From assembly GCF_031458235.1 (NCBI RefSeq), contig NZ_JAVDYB010000001.1:310001-374000 (forward strand): a stretch of 64,000 bases of DNA, read 5' to 3'. Position 1 is the first letter of the stretch; every line of letters begins with the position of its first letter. Below are positions 45,384 to 53,423 of the stretch, in pieces. A program made the translations under genes and the position numbers. The stretch comes from Catenuloplanes atrovinosus (GTDB lineage: Bacteria > Actinomycetota > Actinomycetes > Mycobacteriales > Micromonosporaceae). The notes beneath the pieces are model-generated. The model was not told the origin of the DNA. It ran no database searches and saw only the letters and a list, made by a program, of their open reading frames with translations.

Positions 45384-46397
45384 TCAGATCTTGCCGGTGC
45401 CGGCCTGCGCGGTGACGATCGACTTCACCGAGCTGGCCGCGTCGCAGCTGTACGAGTAGGGGATGGAGGCGACGCTTCCACCGGTCTGGCCGGAGCCGGA
45501 GTTGACCATGTGGTTGTTGCGCGCGACCAGCGAGCCCTCGTCCGACGAGCCCTCACCCAGGTGGTACGGGTCCTCGACGTTCTCGAAGTAGTTGCACTCC
45601 ACGAGCACGCCCGCGTTCTCCGTGGACGCGACGCCGTACGACCCGACGTTGCTGTAGTAGTTGTTGAACACGTGCACCGGGTTGCCGAAGCGGACCCGCG
45701 GGTTCCGCTGGTTGGTGCCGTCGAACCAGTTGTGGTGGTAGGTCACGCGCAGCCGGCCCGTGTCCTCACCGGCGTTGTCGTCACTGTGCCCGAGCAGCAT
45801 GTTCTTGTCGTGGTCGTGGCTGTGCACGTAGGACACGGTGATGAAGTCGCTGCTCCGCTTGATGTCCAGCAACCCGTCGTAGCCCTCGGCCATGTCGAGG
45901 TGGTCCAGCCACACGTTCGTCGAGTACTGCACGTTGATCGAGTCGTCGCTCGCGTTCCGGAAGTTCAGGTTCTGAATGATCACGTTGCGCGCGTTGGCGA
46001 TGTTCAGCCCGCCGCCGGTGATCGTCGCGTTGGCCCCGACACCACGGATCGTCTTGTTCGAGGCGACCTTCTGCATGCCGCTGATGGTGATCGTTCCGGA
46101 CACGTTGATGACCGCGGCGCTGCTCGATTGCATCGCGCTGATCAGGGCGGACGCGGTGGTGACGGTGACCGGGGCGGCGCTGCCGCCGCCGGTGGTGCCG
46201 CCGTTCTGCGTCGCCCAGCCGACCAGGGCGGGAGCCGCGAGGGTACCCGTGCCGGCGTTGGCCTGCGACACCTCGCCCGCGTTGGCGACCGCGCCCATGC
46301 CGGCCACGAGCGCGACGGCGGTGAGGCCGGCGCCGATCGTGAGCGGCAGGGTGCGGCGCCGCGGGATGCGGTGCCGAGCCGGAGCGTTGTCCTGCAT
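45384..46397 (-). CDS. Secreted pectate lyase, PL1 family
   Basis: 337 aa. Signal peptide: HRIPRRR, hydrophobic run, cleavage likely after AVANA (residue 40). The parallel beta-helix domain has the PL1 landmarks NKTIRGVGANATITGGGLNI, NVWLDHLDM, DGLLDIKRSSDFITVSYVHS with HDKNMLLGH, and RNPRVRFGNPVHVFNNYY (calcium and catalytic Arg region). Extracellular beta-elimination of polygalacturonate. The start at 46397 follows AAGGAGG. Together with the PL3 enzyme at 24106 it supplies the KduI/KduD route at 3.3-4.8 kb. Confidence 0.95.
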   Translation of the reverse strand: MQDNAPARHRIPRRRTLPLTIGAGLTAVALVAGMGAVANAGEVSQANAGTGTLAAPALVGWATQNGGTTGGGSAAPVTVTTASALISAMQSSSAAVINVSGTITISGMQKVASNKTIRGVGANATITGGGLNIANARNVIIQNLNFRNASDDSINVQYSTNVWLDHLDMAEGYDGLLDIKRSSDFITVSYVHSHDHDKNMLLGHSDDNAGEDTGRLRVTYHHNWFDGTNQRNPRVRFGNPVHVFNNYYSNVGSYGVASTENAGVLVECNYFENVEDPYHLGEGSSDEGSLVARNNHMVNSGSGQTGGSVASIPYSYSCDAASSVKSIVTAQAGTGKI

Positions 46398-46628
46398 GTG
46401 CCGTTCCTCCTTCGGTGGGGCGTCCGCGGTGGACATCCCTCGACGGGAGGCGGTGACCCTGGTCGGCCGTGGGCGCGGCCGGTCCGGGCGTGCTGTTGCG
46501 ATAGGGCCACCGCCTGACGCGGCCGGGGCTTCTGCCCGCCCCGGCATCGCGTCGTGGGGCGATACGTCGGATTCCGAAGCCACGGCCGATGACCGGTCGC
46601 GTTAACGACTCCGAAACCTTCTGGCCCC

Positions 46629-46658
46629 ACGGTAGGCAGCCGCAACGAAAGGGGTCAA
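46629..46658 (-). promoter_or_regulatory. Putative promoter of the PL1 lyase
   Basis: On the minus strand TTGACC (46658-46653), an 18-bp spacer, then TACCGT (46634-46629). The leader to the ATG would be about 225 nt, long enough for regulation; it contains CGTTAACG and near-repeats of TTTCGGAGTCG. Confidence 0.4.
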
Positions 46659-46877
46659 TGCACTGGATTTGCAGATTTATTGCGCCGAATTCGGGCAAAC
46701 AAGGATGGCCGGTGCGCGATTGATTCGTGATGCGCCCGGTTCCGTCCGGTTTCAGCCTAGCGCCCCAAGGCTGGCTTTGCAGTTGATGCGCGTCGATATG
46801 TGCAAGCGGCCTGCCGAACGCGCTCAACAGGGCGTCCTGCGGCCACGTTCCTGCCCGGAAAACCCAAGTTCTTGATC

Positions 46878-46956
46878 TTCCCGCTACCGGCGGCTCAGGA
46901 ACCGCATGCTCCCGCGGGCACCGGTCGTCGCTGGCGCTCCTCCCTGCCGGTCCCGG
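46878..46956 (+). repeat. Dispersed intergenic element, copy D
   Basis: TTCCCGCTACCGGCGGCTC, then GCATGCTCCCGCGGGCACCG, GTCGTCGCTGGCGCTCCTCC and CTGCCGGTCCCG. Similarity to copy E continues further downstream (GAAAAGCC motif near 46968). Confidence 0.85.
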
Positions 46957-47437
46957 CGCCAAGCCCGAAAAGCCAACCCTCGCCACGCTCCGCACGGAGT
47001 GGCCGGGGATGTGGCGGTTGGTGGAGAGGAAACACTGGTCTGAGCGGCTGCGGTCGCGGACTTCGGCGTGACGGCAGCGCTGGCGCGGCGGTGGGCACCA
47101 GGCCGCGTGACGCGTGTGTCGCGGCCTCCGGGCGCGCCCGAGGGCTCGCCGTGGATCCGGCGGTGGAGGAAGCGTGTGGTGGCGCTGACCGGGACCACTC
47201 TGCTGAACCGGGCGTGTCGATCGGCGTCGTGAGCGGTGGGCCCGGGTACGGCGATGTCCGGCGGTCGCGTGGTCGCGCCGATGCCGGGCGGGCCGCATGG
47301 TGGCGCGGGCATCTGGCGGCTCAGAGGCCCATCGTGAACGCTGTGGCGACATCCGGCGGAATCGTGACCAGGCCGGCGACCGGCGGCCCGGGCCGGTACC
47401 GGGGCGGGCGCAGCGGAGAGCCGGATCCGAGCATCAC

Positions 47438-47802
47438 GGCGGGCGGCGGGAAGCGGATCCGAGTACCGCGGCGGGAAGCGGAACTGAGTACCGCGGCGGG
47501 AAGCGGCGGGAGCGGAACTGAGTACCGCGGCGGGAAGCGGAACCGAGCGCCGCGGCGGGCTGCGGCGGGAGCGGAACCGAGTGCCGCGGCGGGCTGCGGC
47601 GGGAGCGGAACCGAGTGCCGCGGCGGGCTGCGGCGGGAGCGGAGCCGAGTGCCGCGGCGGCTGCGGCGGGAGCGGAGCCGAGTGCCGCGGCGGCTGCGGC
47701 GGGAACGGAGCCGAGTGCCGCGGCGGCTGCGGCGGGAACGGAGCCGAGTGCCGCGGCGGCTGCGGCGGGAGCGGAGCCGAGTGCCGCGGCGGCTGCGGCG
47801 GG
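47438..47802. repeat. Tandem array of 33/34-bp units beside the transglutaminase gene
   Basis: About eleven units combining GCGGCGG(G)CTGCGGCGGGA and GCGGARCCGAGTGCC. The last five copies are exactly 33 bp apart (GCCGAGTGCC at 47644, 47677, 47710, 47743, 47776). Earlier units are shorter or 34 bp and read GAGTACC. The array stops 14 bp from the transglutaminase stop. The rest of 46398-47437 shows no supported gene. Confidence 0.88.
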
Positions 47803-47816
47803 AATTGGAAGCCGGG

Positions 47817-48680
47817 CTACGCGCGGTCGAGGACGTGGACCGTTTGGGAGGACGTGAGGCGGCCGCCCGGGGCACCGACGTAGGTTCCTGACGTCGGGGG
47901 GATGTCGGCGTAGTCGCGGCCGGTGGCGACCGTGATGTAGGCGTTGCCGGCGCGACGGTCGTTACAGGGGTCGAAGGCCAGGGCGACCGCGCCGGTGGCG
48001 GCCGGGACGATCGTCTCGACCCAGGCGTGGGTGGCGCCCTCGCCGATCAGGTGGCCGGAGACGTAGCGGGCCGGGATGCCGGCGGTGCGGCATACGGCCA
48101 GCATGACGTGCGCGTAATCCTGGCAGACGCCGGCGCCCAGGGCGAGCGCCTCCGCGGCGGTGGTACGCACGCCGGTGGCGCCGGGGCGGTAGACCAGCGA
48201 GCGCCGGACCGCGTGGTTGATCGCCTCGACGGCGGCGACCGGGTCGGCGAGGGGCGCGATGCCGCGCAGGGCGGAGCGGGCCAGGTCACGGACCCGGTCG
48301 TCGGCGGTGGTCAGGTGGGTGGGGCGGAGCAGGAGGGGGTCGTGCAGCGCGGTGGCGGGCAGCCGTCCGGGGCCCTCGGACCGTACCCGGGAAAGCTCTG
48401 CGACCAGCCGGAACTCCAGCGACGAGGATACCGACGGCACCAGCACGCGCAGCACGGAGTTGCCCGCGCGATCGTGGCGGCTGCGGCGGGGCACCCGGAC
48501 GGCGGGGCCGTCGGCGAGGTGCACGGAGAGGCGGTGCCGGCGGCGGTGCTGGTCGCCGTGGTGCAGGCGGGGTACGCAGATCAGCCGCTGGCGCACCGAG
48601 GTGACCGGGCTGTCGTAGTCGTAGCGGAACGTCTGCTCCACCCGGTACGTCACCCGGTCCGCGTCGTCGAGGTCGGACAT
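47817..48680 (-). CDS. Transglutaminase-like cysteine protease family protein
   Basis: 287 aa. The N-terminal bacterial transglutaminase region (TYRVEQTFRYDYDSPVTSVRQ) is followed by the catalytic core with Cys in GAGVCQDYAHVMLAVCR (about 186), His in THAWVET and Asp in FDPCNDRRAG, an intact papain-like triad. No signal peptide, so cytosolic. The family cleaves or cross-links peptides; it is often found with circularly permuted ATP-grasp and alpha-E genes, absent here. It lies 42 bp downstream of the siderophore permease genes on the same strand and could be read from them. Confidence 0.88.
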   Translation of the reverse strand: MSDLDDADRVTYRVEQTFRYDYDSPVTSVRQRLICVPRLHHGDQHRRRHRLSVHLADGPAVRVPRRSRHDRAGNSVLRVLVPSVSSSLEFRLVAELSRVRSEGPGRLPATALHDPLLLRPTHLTTADDRVRDLARSALRGIAPLADPVAAVEAINHAVRRSLVYRPGATGVRTTAAEALALGAGVCQDYAHVMLAVCRTAGIPARYVSGHLIGEGATHAWVETIVPAATGAVALAFDPCNDRRAGNAYITVATGRDYADIPPTSGTYVGAPGGRLTSSQTVHVLDRA

Positions 48681-48722
48681 CGAGCCTCACTCCCGAGGGG
48701 TCGGCGGGGAGATCAGCATAGG

Positions 48723-49721
48723 TCACGAACGGCGGCCCCCACGCTGGACGATCAGGAGGATCACCAGGTACACGCCGCCGAAGACGCTGGTCACGATGCC
48801 GACCGGGAGCTGTACCTGCAGCGCGTGCTGGGCCGCGAAGTCGGACGCGACCGTGAGCAGCCCGCCGGTGACCGCGGCCGGGAGCACGTTCGGGCCGGGG
48901 TTGCGGGTGAGCCGGCGGGCCAGGTGCGGCGCGGCCAGCGCCACGAACGGGATCGGACCGGCCATCGCGGCGGCGGCCGAGACCAGCAGGATCGCGGCGA
49001 GCAGCGGCACCAGGCGGGTGGCGAGCACGCCGACGCCGAGCGCGGTGGCGGTGTCGTCGCCGAGTTCCAGCATGGACATCCGGCGGTTGTAGAGCAGGAC
49101 CACCGGCAGCAGCACGGCCAGCGCCACCGCCACCAGCGTCACGTGGTCCCAGCCGCGCCCGGAGACGTTGCCGACCTGCCAGGCGACCGCGCGCTGCGCG
49201 TCGCCGAACGTGGCGCGGGTGATCAGGTAGCCGTTGAACGCCATCAGGACGGTGGAGATGCCGACGCCGACCAGCACCAGGCGGTACCCGTTGAGTCCGT
49301 GCCGGCCGACCAGCGCCAGGATGAGCAGCGCGGTGGCGAGCCCGCCGGCGGCCGCGCCGATCGACGTGCCGACCGTGCCGCTCGCGGTGAGCAGGATGGC
49401 CGCGATGCCGCCGGTGGCCGCGCCCTGCGAGAAGCCGATCATGTCGGGGCTGCCGAGTTGGTTGCGGCTGAGGCTCTGCATGACCGCGCCGGCCACGCCG
49501 AGCCCGGCACCGGCCAGCGTCGCGACCAGCAGGCGCGGCAGCCGCAGCGTGTTGACCACGAACTCCGCGGCCGGCGGCGCGTCGCCGGTGACCGCGAGCA
49601 GGACGTCGCCGATCGGCACCCGGAAGTCGCCGGTGGTCATCGTGAAGCCGGCCATGACGATCAACGTCACGAACAGGCCGGCGGTCACCAGGACGGCGCG
49701 GAGCGGGATTCGGAGCCGCAT
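48723..49721 (-). CDS. Iron-siderophore ABC transporter permease (FecCD family)
   Basis: 332 aa, about nine to ten transmembrane helices. FecCD hallmarks: PIGDVLLAVTGDAP, RLPRLLVATLAGAGLGVAGAVMQSLSRNQLGSPDMIGFSQGAATG and GPIPFVALAAPHLARRL (coupling helix). Imports ferric siderophores together with the second permease and the binding protein. The ATG overlaps the upstream permease stop by one base. No ATP-binding subunit gene is present in the window. Confidence 0.93.
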   Translation of the reverse strand: MRLRIPLRAVLVTAGLFVTLIVMAGFTMTTGDFRVPIGDVLLAVTGDAPPAAEFVVNTLRLPRLLVATLAGAGLGVAGAVMQSLSRNQLGSPDMIGFSQGAATGGIAAILLTASGTVGTSIGAAAGGLATALLILALVGRHGLNGYRLVLVGVGISTVLMAFNGYLITRATFGDAQRAVAWQVGNVSGRGWDHVTLVAVALAVLLPVVLLYNRRMSMLELGDDTATALGVGVLATRLVPLLAAILLVSAAAAMAGPIPFVALAAPHLARRLTRNPGPNVLPAAVTGGLLTVASDFAAQHALQVQLPVGIVTSVFGGVYLVILLIVQRGGRRS

Positions 49722-50710
49722 CAGAGGTGCACCACCCGGCGCGCGCGGACGATGGCGATGAACACGATCCCCCCGATGACGTCCATGACGATGCCGACCT
49801 GGAGTTCACCGGGCCGGGCCAGCACACGGCCGAGCACGTCCGCGCCGAGCAGCACCACCGGTGCCAGCAGCATGCTGTACGGCAGCACCCACCGCTGATC
49901 GGGCCCGGTGAACGCGCGGACCAGGTGCGGCACCATCAGCCCGACGAACGCGAGCGGCCCGCATGCGGCGGTGGCGGCGCCGCACAGCACGGTGACCGCG
50001 ACCAGCGCCAGGACCCGCGTGCCGGCGACGCCGGCGCCGAGCGCGCGGGCGGTGTCGTCGCCGAGCGCGAGCGCGTTGAGGCTGTGCGCCAGGAGCAGGC
50101 TGAGCGCGATGCCGGCCGCGAAGAACGGCGCCAGCTTCCACAGCGTGCCGGCCTCCCGGTTGGCCAGCGAGCCGACCACCCAGAAGCGCATCTGGTCCAG
50201 CGCGCCGCGGTCCGCGAGTTGCAGCGCCTGCACCACACCGGCCAGTGCGAACTGGACCGCGACGCCGGCCAGCGCGAGCCGCGCCGGGTTGGTGCCGCCG
50301 CGCCCGGCGCTGGCGCTGTAGACGACCAGCATCGCGAGCACGGACCCGGCGAACGCGAACCAGACGTACCCGGCCGGCGAGGTGACGCCGAAGATCGTGA
50401 TCGCCAGCACCACGCCGGCGGCGGCGCCGAGGTTGACGCCGAAGATGCCGGGGTCGGCGAGCGGGTTGCGGGTGAGCGTCTGCATGAGCGCGCCGGACAG
50501 GCCGAGCGCGGCGCCGGCGATCAGCCCGAGCAGGGTGCGCGGAATGCGCAGCTCACGAACGGTGAGCACGTCGTCCGGGTCGCCACCGCCGCCCAGCGCC
50601 GCGAGCACATCGCCGAGCGGGATGACACGGCTGCCGACCGCGATGCTGAGCGCCACGGTGATCAGCAGCAACACGACGACGAGCAGGAGGCCGGCCAGGC
50701 GTTTTCCCAC
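49721..50710 (-). CDS. Iron-siderophore ABC transporter permease (FecCD family)
   Basis: 329 aa partner permease: VIPLGDVLAALGGGGDPDD, RIPRTLLGLIAGAALGLSGALMQTLTRNPLADPGIFGVNLGAAAG and GPLAFVGLMVPHLVRAFTG. The GTG at 50710 is preferred because CAGGGAG lies just upstream and the first helix begins at once (KRLAGLLLVVVLLL). An ATG at 50749 would add 13 residues. Divergent from the binding-protein gene across the iron box, so both arms are probably iron-repressed. Confidence 0.93.
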   Translation of the reverse strand: MGKRLAGLLLVVVLLLITVALSIAVGSRVIPLGDVLAALGGGGDPDDVLTVRELRIPRTLLGLIAGAALGLSGALMQTLTRNPLADPGIFGVNLGAAAGVVLAITIFGVTSPAGYVWFAFAGSVLAMLVVYSASAGRGGTNPARLALAGVAVQFALAGVVQALQLADRGALDQMRFWVVGSLANREAGTLWKLAPFFAAGIALSLLLAHSLNALALGDDTARALGAGVAGTRVLALVAVTVLCGAATAACGPLAFVGLMVPHLVRAFTGPDQRWVLPYSMLLAPVVLLGADVLGRVLARPGELQVGIVMDVIGGIVFIAIVRARRVVHL

Positions 50711-50774
50711 CAATGACTCCCTGTTCGAGGTGCGGGGCAGAGCGATCATAAACACCCTGACTTCCCGGTTAACT

Positions 50775-50796
50775 GAGGGAAGGCTAGCCTTACCTC
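50775..50796. promoter_or_regulatory. DtxR/IdeR-type iron box
   Basis: 22-bp palindrome GAGGGAAGGCTAGCCTTACCTC with one mismatched pair, matching the AGG..AGGCTA.CCT..CCT pattern of actinobacterial iron boxes. The centre AGGCTAGCCT supplies TAGCCT on both strands. On the plus strand TAGCCT is 8 nt before the ATG at 50799, so the repressor site overlaps the -10 of a leaderless promoter. It serves divergent siderophore genes. Confidence 0.8.
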
Positions 50797-50798
50797 CC

Positions 50799-51842
50799 AT
50801 GCGATACGACCTTGGTGCCCGTGCCTCGCGCCGTGGCCTCCTGACCGGAGCCCTCGGCCTCGGCGCCACCGCCGTTCTCGCCGCCTGTGGCGGCTCCGAT
50901 GACGAGACCCCGTCCGCGTCCGGCAGCTCCGCCGCCGCGGGCCCTTTCACATACACCGACGGCCGCGGCCGGCCGATCTCGCTGCCCAAGACGCCGACCA
51001 AGATCGTTGCCCAGGTCGGCGCCGCCGCCGCGCTCTGGGACTTCGGCGTCCGCCCGATCGGCATCTTCGGTCCGTCCACGAAGGCCGACGGCACGCAGGA
51101 CCCGCAGTCCGGCAGCATCGACCTCAAGGCCGTGACCTCCGTCGGCAACGTGTACGGCGAGTTCAACATCGAGAAGTACCTCTCGCTCTCGCCGGAGCTG
51201 CTGATCGCCGGCATGTACGACCCGAAGCTGCTCTGGTACGTACCGGAGGAGTCCGAGGCCCAGATCGAGCAGATCGCCCCGACGCTCGGCGTGCAGCTGA
51301 CCGCGGTCGACCTGGTCAAGGCGATCGGCCTCTACGAGGAGCTGGCCGGCAAGCTCGGCGCGAACCTCGGCACGCCGGAGCTGGCCGCCGCGAAGGCCGC
51401 GTTCCAGGCCGCGGACGAGGCCGTGAAGACCGCCGGTGCCGCCGCGACCGCCGCGGGCCTGCGCGTCGCCGCGTTCTCCGGCAGCAAGGACGTGCTGTAC
51501 ATGTCGGTGCCGAAGTACAGCCCCGACCTGTCGCACTACCTGGCGCAGGGTGTGCCGCTGACCGTGCCGGCCAAGCCGGACGGCCCGGACGCCTGGTGGG
51601 AGTCGCTGAGCTGGGAGAACGCGGCGAAGTACCCGATCGACGTGATCCTCTACGACGCGCGCACGCAGGCGCTGCCGCACACCGAGCTGGTCAAGACGCA
51701 GCCCGCCTTCGCCGCGCTCCCCGCGGTGAAGGCCGGCCAGATCATCGACTGGTTCTCCGAGGCGCAGTACAGCTACCAGGGCTACACGCCGCAGCTGACC
51801 AACCTGGCCGCCAAGCTCCCCACGTTCAAGAAGGTCGCCTAA
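50799..51842 (+). CDS. Siderophore-binding lipoprotein of the FecCD ABC system
   Basis: 347 aa. Tat-type signal ASRRGLLTGALGLGA ending in the lipobox LAAC (Cys30), so exported folded and lipid-anchored. The periplasmic-binding type III domain follows: PFTYTDGRGRPISLPKTPTK, VGNVYGEFNIEKYLSLSPEL and WWESLSWENAAKYPIDVILY. Captures a ferric siderophore for the two permeases encoded divergently. Start set by the -10 inside the iron box. Followed by a terminator at 51850. Confidence 0.93.
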   Translation: MRYDLGARASRRGLLTGALGLGATAVLAACGGSDDETPSASGSSAAAGPFTYTDGRGRPISLPKTPTKIVAQVGAAAALWDFGVRPIGIFGPSTKADGTQDPQSGSIDLKAVTSVGNVYGEFNIEKYLSLSPELLIAGMYDPKLLWYVPEESEAQIEQIAPTLGVQLTAVDLVKAIGLYEELAGKLGANLGTPELAAAKAAFQAADEAVKTAGAAATAAGLRVAAFSGSKDVLYMSVPKYSPDLSHYLAQGVPLTVPAKPDGPDAWWESLSWENAAKYPIDVILYDARTQALPHTELVKTQPAFAALPAVKAGQIIDWFSEAQYSYQGYTPQLTNLAAKLPTFKKVA

Positions 51843-51849
51843 TTTCGTA

Positions 51850-51895
51850 CCCCCGTCTGGCTCGTTGATCTCTTAAAGACCGGGCCAGGCGGGGG
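51850..51895 (+). terminator. Terminator of the binding-protein gene
   Basis: CCCCCGTCTGGC (51850-51861) against GCCAGGCGGGGG (51884-51895), with one G-U pair in RNA and a 22-nt loop containing TCTTAAAGA. Confidence 0.6.
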
Positions 51896-51904
51896 AGCGG
51901 ACGC

Positions 51905-52183
51905 GTGATCAAGCGAAGCAGGCTGTTCGGCGGCAAGACCAGGGTCACGTTCTGCCTGCCCGCGGACCATCCCGGCGGCACGGTCAGCGTGGTCGGCTGT
52001 TTCAACGGCTGGGAGCCGGGAAGGCATGAGCTGGTGCCGCGACGCAACGGCATCCGCACCGTCAGCCTGCCGCTCGGGCCCGGCCGCTACCACTTCCGCT
52101 ACCTCGCGACCGGTGGTGTCTGGCTCGACGACGAGGGCGCGGACGCGGTCATCGACGGCCTGGGCTGCCGCCTGGATCTGTGA
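51905..52183 (+). CDS. Stand-alone CBM48 / isoamylase early-set domain protein
   Basis: 92 aa. Essentially one E-set domain: TRVTFCLPADHPGGTVSVVG, FNGWEPGRHELVPRR, SLPLGPGRYHFRYLATGGVW (glycogen-binding CBM48 pattern with the FNGW and F-R-Y motifs). Such domains bind alpha-glucans or regulate glycogen enzymes; here no enzyme is attached. GTG start; it begins 10 bp after the terminator hairpin. The function is unknown. Confidence 0.8.
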   Translation: MIKRSRLFGGKTRVTFCLPADHPGGTVSVVGCFNGWEPGRHELVPRRNGIRTVSLPLGPGRYHFRYLATGGVWLDDEGADAVIDGLGCRLDL

Positions 52184-52258
52184 CGTTCGCTCCGCCGCCC
52201 CATGGAAGGGCGGAGCGTGGGGCAAGATCGAGGCTGACGGCCCGACAAGGAGAGCGTG

Positions 52259-53260
52259 ATGGTGCGGTTCGGATACAAGGCCTCCGCCGAGCAGTTCAGC
52301 CCCACGGAACTGCTCGACTTCACTGTCCAGGCGGAGGAGTCCGGCTTCGACTCCGTCTTCATCAGCGACCACCTCCAGCCGTGGCGGCACACGCACGGCC
52401 ACGCGCCGGCCGCGCTGCCCTGGCTGGGCGCCGCGCTGGCGCGCACCAGCCGGGTCGCGATCGGCACCAGCGTGCTGACGCCGACGTTTCGCTACCACCC
52501 GGCGATGGTCGCGCAGGCGTTCGCGACGCTCGGCCTGATCGCGCCGGGCCGGGTCATCCTGGGCGTGGGCAGCGGCGAGTCGCTGAACGAGGTGCCGCTC
52601 GGCACGGTCTGGCCGGAGCCGAAGGAGCGCTTCGCCCGGCTCAAGGAGGCGGTCACGCTGATCAAGCAGCTGTGGGCCGAGGACCGGGTCGACTTCGAGG
52701 GCACGTTCTACCGGACCGAGAAGGCGACCGTCTACGACAAGCCGGAGACGCCGGTGCCGCTCTACATCGGAGCGTCCGGCCCGGCCGCCACCCGGCTGGC
52801 CGGCCGCGTGGCGGACGGCTTCATCACCACCAGCGGCAAGGGCCACGACCTCTACACCGGTACGCTGCTGCCCGCGCTGACCGAGGGGGCCGGCAAGGCC
52901 GGTCGTACCCTCGGCGATCTCGATCTGATGATCGAGGTCAAGGTGTCGTTCGACCACGACGCCGAGCGCGCGCTCAACGACACGCACCACTGGGCCGCGC
53001 TCGCGCTGTCGCCGGAGGAGAAGACCGGCGTGGAGGACCCGATCGAGATGGAGCGGCTGGCCGACGCGCTGCCGGTGGAGCGCTCCGCGAAGCGGTTCAT
53101 CGTCTCCACCGATCCGGACGAGCACGTTGCCCGCATCCAGGAATACATCGACATGGGATTCACGCACCTCGTCTTCCACGGCCCCGGCCCTGACCAGGCG
53201 CGTTTCATCGACGTGTACGGCAAGGAGATCCTTCCGCGACTGCGCGCCGGGAATTCCTAG
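52259..53260 (+). CDS. fgd: F420-dependent glucose-6-phosphate dehydrogenase (luciferase-like)
   Basis: 333 aa. Oxidises glucose-6-phosphate with coenzyme F420, making reduced F420 for actinobacterial reductases. Landmarks: RFGYKASAEQFSPTELLDFT at the N-terminus, FISDHLQPWRHTHGHAPAA, GTSVLTPTFRYHPAMVAQAF, GVGSGESLNEVPLG and WPEPKERFARLKEA. All fit FGD rather than generic F420 oxidoreductases. The ATG at 52259 is 6 nt after AGGAG; the GTG one codon earlier is less likely. Confidence 0.9.
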   Translation: MVRFGYKASAEQFSPTELLDFTVQAEESGFDSVFISDHLQPWRHTHGHAPAALPWLGAALARTSRVAIGTSVLTPTFRYHPAMVAQAFATLGLIAPGRVILGVGSGESLNEVPLGTVWPEPKERFARLKEAVTLIKQLWAEDRVDFEGTFYRTEKATVYDKPETPVPLYIGASGPAATRLAGRVADGFITTSGKGHDLYTGTLLPALTEGAGKAGRTLGDLDLMIEVKVSFDHDAERALNDTHHWAALALSPEEKTGVEDPIEMERLADALPVERSAKRFIVSTDPDEHVARIQEYIDMGFTHLVFHGPGPDQARFIDVYGKEILPRLRAGNS

Positions 53261-53263
53261 TTA

Positions 53264-53284
53264 CTCCTTCCGGGGCGGAGGGAG
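53264..53284 (+). terminator. Hairpin after fgd
   Basis: CTCCTTCCG (53264-53272) against CGGAGGGAG (53276-53284), one mismatch, 3-nt loop, starting 4 nt after the stop. Confidence 0.5.
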
Positions 53285-53423
53285 ACCACGGTCACCCGCC
53301 GTCCCGCTAGGGTGACTCCTGCACCTATGGCGCGCGCTTCGCGACGGCGCAGGGATGCACGGTCGGGCGAGCGGCCGTGCCGTCGACCGTGAAGGCCGCC
53401 CGACGGCAAGGAGGCCTGCACAG

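Noticed and set aside
46669-46875. Small 68-codon gene upstream of element copy D
   Set aside because: TTG start, no ribosome site, no recognisable family, and it runs into a dispersed repeat.
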